This document shows, one piece after another, positions 1 to 12,300 of a stretch of 64,000 bases of DNA. The stretch is taken from NCBI RefSeq assembly GCF_027947535.2, contig NZ_JAAGKO020000014.1, forward strand, positions 85,634-149,633. The letters run 5' to 3'. The stretch is from Streptantibioticus silvisoli. Lineage in GTDB: Bacteria > Actinomycetota > Actinomycetes > Streptomycetales > Streptomycetaceae. The position numbers were made by a program, and so were the translations under genes. Each line of letters begins with the position of its first letter. The first letter of the stretch is position 1. The notes beneath the pieces were generated by a model. The model did no database searches. It saw only the letters and a program-made list of their open reading frames with translations, and had not been told where the DNA came from.

Positions 1-3000
1 GTGGACTGGTCGCTGGAGCAGGCGCTCGGTGACGAGGTGGCGTTGGGGCGGGTGGATGTGGTGCAGCCGGTGTTGTGGGCGGTGATGGTGTCGCTGGCGG
101 CGGTGTGGCGGTCGTTCGGTGTCGAGCCGGCGGCGGTGGTGGGGCATTCGCAGGGTGAGATCGCCGCCGCGTGTGTCGCCGGTGGTCTGTCGTTGGCGGA
201 CGGGGCGCGGGTGGTGGCGTTGCGCAGCCGCGCGATCGCCGAACAGCTCACCGGCGGCGGGATGGTCGCGCTGCCGATGCCGGCCGGACAGGTGCGCGAT
301 CTGCTCGCGGATCACCCGGAGGTGTCGCTGGCCGCGATCAACGGGCCGTCGTCGACCGTCGTCGCGGGCGAGGCCGGCGCCCTGGAGCGGCTGCTGGCCG
401 ACTGCCGCGAGCGGGAGATCCAGCCGCGCAGGATCGCCGTGGACTACGCGTCGCACTCCCGGCTGGTGGAGCGGATCGAGGAGCGGCTGCTGACCGACCT
501 GGCGCCGATCACGCCGCGGCCCGCGGCGATCCCGGTCTTCTCGTCCGTGACGGGGGAGCGGGCGGACACCGCGTCGTGGGACGCGCGGTACTGGTACCGC
601 AATCTGCGGACAACCGTGCGGTTCGAGGACGCGCTCACGGCCGCCCTCGACTCGGGAGCGGACACGGTGCTCGAGGTCGGCCCGCACCCGGTGCTGGCGC
701 CCGCCGTCCAGGACATCGTCGACGGTCGCGAATCCGCCGTCGTGATGGGCACCCTGCGCCGCGGTGAAGGCGGCTTCCCCCGGATGGTGCTGGCGCTCGC
801 GCAGGCGTACGCGCACGGCGTCCCGGTGGACTGGGCGGCGCTGTTCGCCGGTTGCGACGCCCGGCGCGTCGCGTTGCCGACGTATGCGTTCCAGCACGAA
901 CGCTTCTGGCCGGAACCGGCCACCGCGCCCGCCGACGTGACCGCGGCCGGTCTGAGCTCCGCGCAGCATCCGTTATTGGGCGCGACGGTGCAGCTGCCGC
1001 AGACGGACGGCGTGCTGTTCACCAGCCGGCTGGCCCTGCGCACCCACCCCTGGCTCGCCGACTACACCGTGTGCGGCGTCGCGGTGCTGCCCGGGACCGC
1101 GTACGTCGAGATGGCTGTCCGCGCGGCCGACAGCGTGGGCTGCGACCGGCTGGAGGAACTGGTCCTGGAGGCACCGCTGGTGCTGCCCGGCCAGGGCGGC
1201 GTGCAGACGCAGGTCGTGGTCGGCGACGCCGATCCCGGGACACGCCGGCGGCACGTGGCGGTGTACGCGCGTCCCGACGGGCAGGAGGAGTGGGTCCGGC
1301 ACGCCAGCGGCCAGTTGAGCGCCGGTGGCCGGGGCCTCACCGGGACGGCGTTCGACCCGGTCACCCAGGCATGGCCGCCGCCCGGGGCGACACCGCTCGA
1401 CACCGCGGGCTTCTACGAGCGACTCGGTGACGACGGGTTCGCCTACGGCCCGGTGTTCCGGGGGCTGACCCGGGCCTGGCGGGACGGCGACCGGATCCTC
1501 GCCGAGATCGAGCTGCCCGAGGCCGGCCGCGGCCTTGCGCAGTCGTTCGGCATCCACCCCGCGTTGCTGGACGCCGCGCTGCAGATATCGGCGTTCGCCG
1601 GGCTGGACGGGCTCCAGTTCAGCTTCACCGACGTGGTGCTCCAGGCCTCCGGTGCCTCCCGGGTGCGGGTCGCGCTCACCCGGGTCGGCCCGGACGCGGC
1701 CGCCCTCGTGGTCGCGGACTCGACCGGGCTTCCCGTGCTGTCGATCGGCTCCCTGGTCATGCGGCCGCTGACGGTCGGCGGTTTGAGCGCGGCCACCGGC
1801 GACGGCGCGGTGCTCGAACTGCGGTGGAGTGCCGTGCCCGCGACCGCCGCGACCCCGGTGGACCGGTGGCGTCTCGCCCTGCCCGATGACGCGGTGCTCG
1901 CGGCACTCGACGGTGAGCCGACGCCGGCCGCGGTGGTGCTGCCGGTGTCCGCGGGCCCGGGCACGGTGCCGGACGCCGCGCACGAGGTCGCGGGCCGGGT
2001 GCTGAGCCGGCTGCGGGACTGGCTGGCCGACGGGCGCTCGGCGGATGTCGCGCTGGTCGTGGTGACGACCGGGGCCGTGAGCACCGGCCAGGACGAACTG
2101 GTGACCGATCCGGCCGCCGCCGCGGTGCACGCTCTGGTGCGCTCGGCGCAGGCCGAGTACCCGGGCCGGATCGTCCTGCTCGACACCGACACCGAACTGG
2201 ACGCCGCCGGACTGGGCCTGGTGCTGGCCACCGGCGAGCCGTACCTCGCCCTGCGCGCCGGGCAGCTCCACGCCGCCCGGCTGAACCGCGTCACCGGCGC
2301 CGCCGCAGCCGCCCCGGCGCTGGATCCCGCGGGGACGGTCGTGATCACCGGCGGCACCGGCCGCCGCGGTGGCGTGCTCGCCCGGCACCTCGTCGCCGGG
2401 TACGGGGTACGGCACCTGCTGCTGGTCGACCGGCGCGGCCCTGCCACGCCCGAGGCCGAGGCGGTGGTCGCGGATCTGGCGGAGCGCGGCGCCACCGTGT
2501 CGGTCGTGGCGTGCGACGTGACCGACCGGGCGGCGCTGGCCGACGTGCTCGCGTCCGTGGCCGTGCAGCACCCGGTGACCGGGGTCGTGCACGCCGCGGA
2601 CGCGGACGACGACTTCGCGGTGGAGACGCTGTCCCAGCAGGAGCTCGACGGGGCGCTGGCGCCGCGGGTCGAGGGCGCCTGGAATGTGCACCAGCTGACC
2701 GGGGACCTCGATCTCGCGTTCTTCGTGCTGTTCTCGTCGCTCGACGGCGTCACCGGAACCGCGTTCGCCGACGCGCTGGCGCGGCAGCGCCGCCGCGACG
2801 GACTCCCCGGTCTGTCGCTGGCCTGGGGATCGTGGGACGGCGAGCGCGGGTTGTCGGCGCAACAGAGCATGGATCTGTTCGACCGGGCCTTGCGCTCACA
2901 GCACCCGGCGCTCGTGCTGACCCGGCTGAACCTGCCGGCGCTGCGGGCCCAGGCCGAGATGCCCGCGGTGTGGCGCTCGCTCGCCGGCACCACGGTCCGG

Positions 3001-3309
3001 CGCGCGGCCGACAACTCGCGCGGTGGCGGGGACGGACTGTCGCGGCGGCTCGCCGGACTGTCCGCCGCGGAACGTGACCGCCTGCTGGTGGAGCTGGTGC
3101 GCGAGTCGGCCGCCGCGGTGCTCGGCCACCCGTCCGGTGCGCAGATCGGCACGGACCAGCCGTTCCGCGAGCTGGGTTTCGACTCCGTGACGGCGGTTGA
3201 CCTGCGCAACTCGTTGCAGGCCGGCGTCGGCGCCACCTTGCCGGCGACCCTGGTGTTCGACTACCCGACCGTCACCCGCCTCGCCGCGCACCTGGCCGAG
3301 GAGTTCGGG
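1..3309 (+). other. PKS module 1 (partial): AT(methylmalonyl)-DH(inactive)-KR(inactive)-ACP
   Basis: The KS lies outside the window. The AT has GHSQGE (nucleophile Ser50) and YASH (149-152), the methylmalonyl signature. The DH (about 958-1770) has Tyr355 where HxxxGxxxxP needs the catalytic His. The KR (about 2332-2860) has GTGRRG instead of GTGGLG, Arg889 for the catalytic Lys, and has lost the GQxNYAAxN segment with the catalytic Tyr and Asn just after Ser913. Both reductive domains should be dead, leaving a beta-ketone. The ACP carries the phosphopantetheine Ser1062 in LGFDS. Confidence 0.9.
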
Positions 3310-6300
3310 GACACGGCTCCCGCCCCGGCGGCCGACGGCGTGACGCGGCCTGTGGCGGCGGCCCCGGTGGCCGATGATCCGGTCGTGCTGGTGGGCATGG
3401 CCTGCCGGTACCCCGGCGGAGTGACCGATCCGGACGGTCTTTGGCGGCTGGTGGCCGGCGGGACCGACGGCATCACCGCGTTCCCCGCCGACCGCGGCTG
3501 GGACCTGGAGGCACTGCGGGGCACCGAAGGGCCCGGCACCGGGACGTCGGCCACCGGCCGCGGTGGTTTCCTCGACGGGGCCGGTGAGTTCGACGCGGCG
3601 TTCTTCCGGATCTCGCCGCGGGAGGCGGTGGCGACCGATCCGCAGCAGCGGTTGCTGCTGGAGGTGTCGTGGGAAGCCCTGGAGCAGGCGGGAATCGATC
3701 CGACCTCGCTGGCGGGCAGCTCGACCGGGGTGTTCGCGGGCGTCTACTCCTCGAACTACGCCAACCTGGTCGCCCGCGGTGGTGAGCACTTGCAGGGGCA
3801 CCAGATCACGGGCGGGGCGGCCAGTGTGATCTCCGGCCGGGTGTCCTACACGCTGGGGCTGGAAGGCCCCGCGGTGAGCGTGGACACCGCGTGCTCGTCG
3901 TCGCTGGTGGCGATGCACCTGGCCGCGCAGGCGTTGCGGGCGGGTGAGTGCTCGCTGGCGCTGGCCGGCGGCGTCACGGTGATGGCCACCGCTGACGCGT
4001 TCGTCTGGTTCACCGCGCAGGGCGGACTGTCGCAGGACGGCCGGTGCCGGTCCTTCTCCGACTCGGCCGACGGGACCGGGTGGTCGGAGGGGGTCGGTGT
4101 CGTCGTGCTGGAGCGGATGTCGGACGCGCGCCGCAACGGCCACGAGGTGCTCGCGGTGCTGCGGTCCAGTGCGGTCAACCAGGACGGCGCCTCCAACGGC
4201 TTGACGGCACCCAACGGTCCGTCCCAGCAACGCGTGATCCGGCAGGCCCTCGCCGCGGCCGGGCTGTCCGCTTCGGACGTCGACGCGGTCGAGGCGCACG
4301 GCACCGGTACGAAGCTCGGCGATCCGATCGAGGCGCAGGCGTTGCTGGCGACCTACGGCCGGGACCGCGTGGACGGGCAACCGCTGTGGCTGGGTTCGTT
4401 GAAGTCGAACATCGGGCACCCCCAGGCCGCGGCCGGCGTGGGTGGTGTGATCAAGATGGTGCTCGCGTTGCGCCACGGAATCCTGCCCAGGACCCTGCAC
4501 GTGGACGAGCCCTCGACGCAGATCGACTGGACGCAGGGCGACGTACGGCTGCTGACCGAGGCGATCCCGTGGCCGGAGACCGGCCGTCCGCGCCGGGCCG
4601 GGGTGTCGTCGTTCGGCGTCAGCGGCACGAACGCCCACGTCATCCTTGAGGCGGCGGCTGGCGACGAGCGCCGTGGTGCCCCGGAAACGCCCGCCGTGCT
4701 CACGGCGGCGGTGCCGTGGGCGCTGTCGGGCCGGACGGAGGAGGCCCTGCGGGCGCAGGCCGCGCGGCTGCTGGACCTCGTGGAGGCGGACCCGGCGCCG
4801 CGACCGGCCGACATCGGCTGGTCGCTGGCCGTCTCGCGTACCGCGTTCGACCACCGGGCCGTGGTGGTGGGCGGCGACCGGGAGGAGCTGATCAGCGGGT
4901 TGCGTGCGCTCGCGGCCGGTGAGCCCGGCGCCGGGACCGTCTCGGGCGCCGCGCAGGCCGACGCGCGGCTCGGGGTGTTGTTCACGGGGCAGGGTGCGCA
5001 GCGGGTGGGGATGGCGCGTGGGCTTTATGCGGAGTCGCCGGTGTTCGCGGCGGCGTTGGACGGGGTTCTCGCGGTGTTGGATCCGTTGCTGGACCGGCCG
5101 TTGTGCGAGGTGATGTGGGGTCAGGACGCGGAGTTGGTCGATGAGACGGGGTGGGCGCAGCCGGCGTTGTTCGCGGTCGGGGCGGCGTTGTTCGAGGTGT
5201 TGCGGGCGTTCGGGGTGGCTCCGGACTACCTGCTGGGGCATTCGATCGGTGAGGTGACGGCGGCTTATGTGGCGGGGGTGTGGTCGCTGGGTGATGCGTG
5301 TCGGGTGGTGGCGGCGCGGGCGCGGTTGATGCAGGCGTTGCCGTCGGGTGGGGCGATGGCCGCGGTCGGGATGTCCGAGGCCGAGGTCGCGGATCTGCTC
5401 CCCGGCGGGGTGTCGGTCGCGGCGGTGAACACCGCCGACTCGGTCGTCCTTTCCGGTCCGCGAGAAGACGTCGAGCGGGTGACCGCCGTGGCGGCCGGGC
5501 GTGGTGCGAAGGTGACGCGGTTGCGGGTGTCGCACGCGTTCCACTCGTCGTTGATGGAACCGATGCTGGACGAGTTCGCCACGGTCCTGGAGTCGGTGGA
5601 GTTCCGGCCGCCGCGGATCCCGATCGTGTCGAACCTGACCGGTGGGATCGCGGCCGCGCAGGAGCTGTGCTCCCCGCGGTACTGGACGGAGCAGGTCCGC
5701 GGCACGGTGCGATTCGCCGACGGCGTGCGCCTGCTCGCCGACCAGGGTGTGACCGCGCTGGTGGAACTGGGTCCTGACGGTGTGCTTTCCGGTGCGGCGC
5801 ACCACAGTTGCGCACCGGGCACGGTCGTGGCGCCGGTGTTGCGCCACGAGCAGGACGACGCGTCGGCGGTGCTGTCCGCGGTGGCGCGCCTGTTCGTGCA
5901 CGGTGTGGCGGTGGACTGGAGCGCGGTGTTCGCGGGCCGGGGCGCGGTGCGGGTGGCGCTGCCGACCTACGCGTTCCAGCACCAGCGCTTCTGGCCCGAC
6001 ACGGTCGCCGTTGTCGCCGACGTGACCTCGGCCGGGTTGAACCCGGCGCAGCACCCGCTGCTCGGCGCCGTGGTGCCTTCGCCCACGGACGACGCGATCG
6101 TGTTCACCAGCCTGCTCTCGCTGCGCACGCACCCGTGGCTGGCCGACCACACCGTGGGCGGCGCCGCGGTCCTGCCCGGCACCGCCGGCGTCGAGTTGGC
6201 CATCCGCGCCGGCGACAGCGTGGGCTGCGACCGGGTCGAGGAGCTGGTGCTTCGGACGCCGCTGGCGCTGCCGGCCACGGGAGTCGTCCAGGTCCAGGTC

Positions 6301-9300
6301 CTGGTCGGTGCGGCCGACGAGGACGCGCGGCGGAGCTTCGCCCTGTACGCGCGGGTGGACGGCGCACAGGAGTGGACCCAACACGCCACCGGTCGGCTGG
6401 GCACGTCCGCCCGCAGGGCCGGCCCGGACCCGTTCGGCCCGCTGGGCCAGGTCTGGCCCGCGCCGGAAGCCGAGGAGATCGACGTGTCCCGGTTCTACGA
6501 GCAGCGCGCCGAGTACGGCCCGGTGTTCCAGGGGCTGACCAAGGCGTGGCGCCACGGCGACCGGATCCTCGCGGAGGTCGAACTGCCCGAGTCCGGCCGT
6601 GACGCGGCGCAGTCGTTCGGGCTGCACCCCGCGCTGCTGGACGCGGCACTGCAGACGAGGGCGCTCGCGGGCGGGGAGGGCGTGGCGTGCGGGTTCCGCG
6701 ACGTGGATCTGCTCGCTTCCGGCGCGGCCCGGCTCCGGGTCGCACTGACCCCGCAGGGGCCGGACGAGGTGTCGCTCGCGGTCGCCGATTCGACCGGCTC
6801 ACCCGTGCTGTCGATCGGCTCCGTGACGCTGCGACCGCCCGAGGCACTCGGCACCGTGGCGGACACCGGGGACCGTTCGCTGCTCGAGGTCAGCTGGGTG
6901 CCGACTCCTGGCGGCGCCGCCCCGGTGGACCGCTGGACCGTCGTCGGACCCGCGGACCCCGTGCCCGCTCCCGAGGAGGGCGCGGTGGCGCTGCTGCGGG
7001 CGTCCGGGGACCCGGCCCCGGTGGTGGACAGCACGCATGAGCTGACCGCCGAGGTTCTCCGGCGACTTCAGCAGTGGCCGACGGACCCCGCCGGCTCGCC
7101 GCTGATCGTGTGGACCCGGGGCGCGGTCACCACCGCACCCGGTGACCCGGTCACGGATCTGGCCGCGGCGGCCGTGTGGGGCCTGGTCCGGTCGGCGCAG
7201 ACGGAGGACCCGGGCCGGTTCGTACTGCTCGACACCGACACCGACTCCGGCCCACTCGACGCGACGGTGCTCGGCGACGTACTGGCCGCGGGTGAGCCGC
7301 AACTGGCGCTGCGCGGCGGCCGGCTCCTCGCGGCCCGCCTGATCCGGGCCGGCGCGGGTGACGGACCGGCGCCGGTGCTGGACCCCGAGGGCACCGTCGT
7401 CGTCACCGGTGGCACCGGCGGGCTGGGCGCCCTGGCGGCGCGGCACCTGGTGACCGGGCACGGCGCGCGGAACCTCCTGCTGGTCAGCCGACGCGGTGCG
7501 ACCGCCCCGGGCGCGCAGGAACTGCTGGCGGAGCTCGGCGCGTTCGGCGCCACGGTGGTGGTGGCGGCCTGCGACGCGGCCGACCGGCAGGCGCTCGCCG
7601 AGGTGCTCGCCGAGGTCCCGCCGGAGCACCCCGTGACCGGGGTCGTGCACGTCGCGGGCGTCGTCGACGACGGTGTGCTCGCGTCGCTGTCGCGCGAACA
7701 GCTCGACCGGGTGCTCGCCCCGAAGGTGGACGCGGCCTGGAACCTGCACTCGCTCACCCGGGACCTGTCGTTCTTCGTGGCCTTCTCGTCGCTCGGCGGC
7801 CTGCTGGGCGGCGGTGGCCAGGCCAACTACGCCGCGGGCAACACGTTCCTCGACGCACTGATGCAGCAGCGCCGCCAACAGGGGCAGCCGGGCATGTCGC
7901 TGGCCTGGGGACCGTGGTCGACGGAGCACGGCATGGTGAGCTCCCTGTCCGGCACCGACCGGCGCCGGATCGCGCGCTCGGCCACCCCGCCGATGTCGGT
8001 GGAGCAGGGCATGGAGCTGTTCGACCGGGCGTTGCGCGCGGACCGCCCGCTGCTGGCGCCGACCCGGCTGGACATGGCGACGCTGCGGGCCCAGCGGGAC
8101 ATCACGCCGCTGTGGCGTTCCCTGGCCGGGGCCGCGGCGCGGCGCGTGGCGGACAACACCGACGGCGGCGGGGACGGCCTGGGCCGTCGGCTGGCCGGAC
8201 TGTCCGGTGCGGACCGGCTGGAGGCGCTGGCCGACCTGGTCCGCGAGGCCGCCGTGACGGTGCTGGGACACGCCCCGGGCGAGCGGTTCGACATCGCGCA
8301 GCCGTTCCGCGAGCTGGGCTTCGACTCGCTGACCGCGGTCGAGCTGCGCAACCTGCTGCAAGCCAGAACCGGCGTCGCCCTGGCGGCCAGCCTGGTGTTC
8401 GACCACCCGACCGTCGGTCACGTCGCGAGGTACCTGGCAGCCGAGTTCGGCACGCAACCGGCCGAGGCCGTCGTGGCGCCGGCTCTCGTGTCCGTCACCG
8501 ACGATCCGATCGTGCTGGTGGGCATGGGGTGCCGGTTCCCGGGCGGCGTCTCGGGCCCGGACGACCTGTGGCGGCTGGTCGCCGAGGGGACCGACGGGGT
8601 CACGCCGTTCCCGGTCGACCGCGGCTGGGATCTGGACTCGCTGCTGGGCAGCGGCGGCCCGGGCACCGGGACGTCCGCGACCGGCGAGGGCGGCTTCCTC
8701 CCGGAGAGCGGCGAGTTCGACGCGGCGTTCTTCCGGATCTCCCCGCGGGAGGCGCTGGCCACCGACCCGCAGCAGCGGCTGCTGCTGGAGGTGTCGTGGG
8801 AGGCGTTGGAACACGCGGGCATCGACCCGAGTTCGCTGGCGGGCAGTGCGACCGGCGTGTTCACGGGCGTCTACCAGACCGGTTACGCCGAACTGGTCGC
8901 GCGGGGCGAGGAGCAGCTGCAAGGCCATCTGCTCACCGGCGCGGCCGGAAGCGTGGTGTCGGGGCGCGTGGCGTACACGTTCGGCTTCGAAGGTCCTGCG
9001 GTGAGTGTGGACACGGCGTGTTCGTCGTCGTTGGTGTCGATGCACCTGGCGGCGCAGGCGTTGCGGTCGGGGGAGTGCTCGCTCGCCCTCGCCGGCGGTG
9101 TCACGGTGATGGCCGCGGCGGACATGTTCGTCCGGTTCACGATGCAGGGTGGTCTGGCTGCGGATGGTCGGTGCCGGTCGTTCTCGGATGATGCGGGTGG
9201 GACCGGGTGGGCCGAGGGTGTGGGTGTGGTGGTGCTGGAGCGGTTGTCGGACGCCCGGCGCAACGGCCATGAGGTGTTGGCCGTATTGCGGTCGAGTGCG

Positions 9301-12300
9301 GTGAATCAGGATGGTGCGTCGAACGGTTTGACGGCGCCGAATGGTCCGTCGCAGCAGCGGGTGATCCGGCAGGCGTTGGCGGCGGCGGGTCTGGCCACGT
9401 CGGACGTGGACGTGGTCGAGGCGCACGGTACGGGTACGCGGCTGGGTGATCCGATCGAGGCGCAGGCGGTGCTGGCGACGTACGGTCAGGACCGGCCGGC
9501 GGATCGGCCGTTGTGGCTGGGCTCGTTGAAGTCGAACATCGGGCACGCGCAGGCCGCGGCGGGGGTCGGTGGCGTGATCAAGATGGTGATGGCGTTGCGG
9601 CACGGGGTGCTGCCGAAGACGCTGCACGTGGCGGAGCCGACCACGCAGGTCGACTGGTCCCAGGGCAACGTGCGGCTGCTCGCCGAGGCGATGCCGTGGC
9701 CGGAGACCGATCACCCGCGCCGGGCGGGGGTGTCGGCGTTCGGCGTGAGCGGGACCAACGCGCACGTGATCCTCGAGGCACCTGCCGAAGCCTGCGCGGA
9801 CGAACCCCCGGCTGTCGAACCCCTGGCTGTCGAACCCCCGGCTGTCCAAACCCCGGCTGTCGGAACCGTGGCGGGGGAGGAAGCGGCCGAGGCCGATCGC
9901 GTGGTGCCGTTGGTGGTGTCGGGTAAGTCGGAGGGTGCGGTGCGGGCTCAGGCGGCGCGGTTGGTGGAGTTCTGGGAGGGGTGTCCGTTGGTGGGTGGGG
10001 TGGATGTGGGGTGGTCGTTGGTGGGTTCGCGGGCGGTGTTCGATCATCGGTTGGTGGTGGTGGGTGCTGGTCGGGGTGAGTTGTTGGCGGGGTTGGGTGT
10101 GGGTGCTGTTGGTGGGTCGGGTGTGGGGGTGGTGCGGGGTGTGGCGGGGGTGGGGTGCAGGCCGGTGTTCGTGTTTCCGGGTCAGGGTGCGCAGTGGGTG
10201 GGGATGGGTCGGGAGTTGTTGGTGTCGTCGCCGGTGTTCGCGGGTGCGATGCGTGAGTGCGGGGAGGCGTTGGCGCCGTTCGTGGATTGGTCGTTGGAGC
10301 AGGTGTTGGGTGATGAGGTGGCGTTGGGGCGGGTGGATGTGGTGCAGCCGGTGTTGTGGGCGGTGATGGTGTCGTTGGCGGTGTTGTGGCGGTCGTTCGG
10401 TGTTGAGCCGGCGGCGGTGGTGGGGCATTCGCAGGGTGAGATTGCGGCGGTGTGTGTTGCTGGTGGTTTGTCGTTGGGTGATGGGGCGCGGGTGGTGGCG
10501 TTGCGTAGTCGGGTGATTGCTGAGGAGCTTGCCGGTGGTGGGGGGATGGTGGCTTTGCCGTTGTCGGTGGGTCGGGTTGAGGAGTTGTTGGTGGGGCGGG
10601 TGGGGGTTTCGGTGGCGGCGGTGAATGGGCCGGGGTCGGTGGTGGTGTCGGGTGAGTCGGGTGCGTTGGACTGTCTGGTTGCTGATTGTGAGGGGTTGGG
10701 GGTTCGGGTGCGGCGTATTGCGGTTGATTATGCGTCGCATTCGAGTGTGGTGGAGGGGGTCGAGGGGCGGTTGTTGGCGGATTTGGCTGTGGTTGTTCCG
10801 CGGTCGTCGGTTGTTCCGGTGTTTTCTTCGGTGACGGGTGGGGTGGTGGATACCGGGGAGTGGGATGCCGGTTATTGGTATCGGAATCTGCGGGAGACGG
10901 TGCGGTTCGAGGAGGCGTTGTCGGCCGCGTTGGATGTGGGTGATCGTGTAGTGGTCGAGGTGAGTCCGCATCCGGTTCTGGTGCCGGCCATGCAGGACGT
11001 GGTCGACGGCCGTGAGGGCGCGGTGCCGGTCGTGGGCACGCTGCGGCGCGGTGAGGGGTCTTTGCACCGCATGATCACCGCGGCCGGCCAGGTATACGCC
11101 CATGGCGTGGCCGTGGACTGGACGACCATGTTTGCGGACTCCGGCGCGCGGCGCGTCCAGCTCCCGACCTACGCCTTCCAGCATCAGCGCTTCTGGCCGC
11201 AGAGCGCCGGCGGGACGACCGACGTCGGCGCCGCCGGGCTCACGGCGGCGGAGCATCCGTTGCTGGGGGCGATGCTGTCGTTGCCGCAGAACGACGAGGT
11301 GGTCTTCACCAGCAGGCTGTCGGTGCGGACGCATCCCTGGCTGGCGGACCACACCGTGCGCGATGCGGTGCTCTTCCCCGGCGCCGGGTACGTGGAGCTG
11401 GCGATCCGCGCGGCCGACAGCGTCGGCTGCGACCGGCTCGACGAGCTCGTCCTTGAGGCGCCGCTCGTGCTGCCTGCCTCAGGCGGCGCGCAGGTGCAGG
11501 TGGTGGCCGGGGCGGACGACGCGGAACGGTGCGGTGTCACGGTGTACGCGCGGGTCGACGGCGAGGAGACCTGGACCCGCCACGCGACCGGTGTCGTCAG
11601 CGCGTCCGCCGCCGGCGACGGGGCCGACGACGCGTTCGAACCCTTCACCCGGGAGTGGCCCGCTGCGGACGCCGTACCGCTGGAGACCGAGCAGTTCTAC
11701 CAGCAGCTGGCCGACGGCGGGTTCCTGCGCTACGGCCCGGTGTTCCAGGGGCTGCGCAAGGCATGGCGGAGCGGGGAGCGGATCCTTGCCGAGGTCGAGC
11801 TGCCGGAGTCCGCCCGTGCTTCGGCGGAGTCGTTCGGCATTCATCCGGCGCTGCTGGACGCGGCACTGCACACCACGGTCTTCGCCGGTCTCGACGCGGC
11901 CGAGCAGGGCGGGCTGCCGTTCAGCTTCACCGACGTACGGCTGCGCGCCTCGGGTGCGTCGCGGCTGCGGGTCGTACTCACCCGGACCGGCCCGGACCAG
12001 GTCGCCATCGCGGTCGCGGACAGCGCCGGCGCTCCCGTGCTGTCGATCGGGTCGCTGGCCGTGCGGGCGTTCGCCTCGGACGGTTTGACGGCCGGCGCCG
12101 GCGACGGGGCCGTGTTGCGGACGCAGTGGCTCGAGACCGGGCCCGGCGCGGGCGACCCGACGGTTGACTGGGTCACCGTCGCCCCCCGTGGCGCGGACCA
12201 CCCCGACCTGAGCGCGGTCGGTGCCGCGCTCGACGCGGGAAGGCCGGCGCCGGGAGCGGTCGTGCTGGCCGTGGCCGGCGGACCGGACCCGGTGGTTCGC

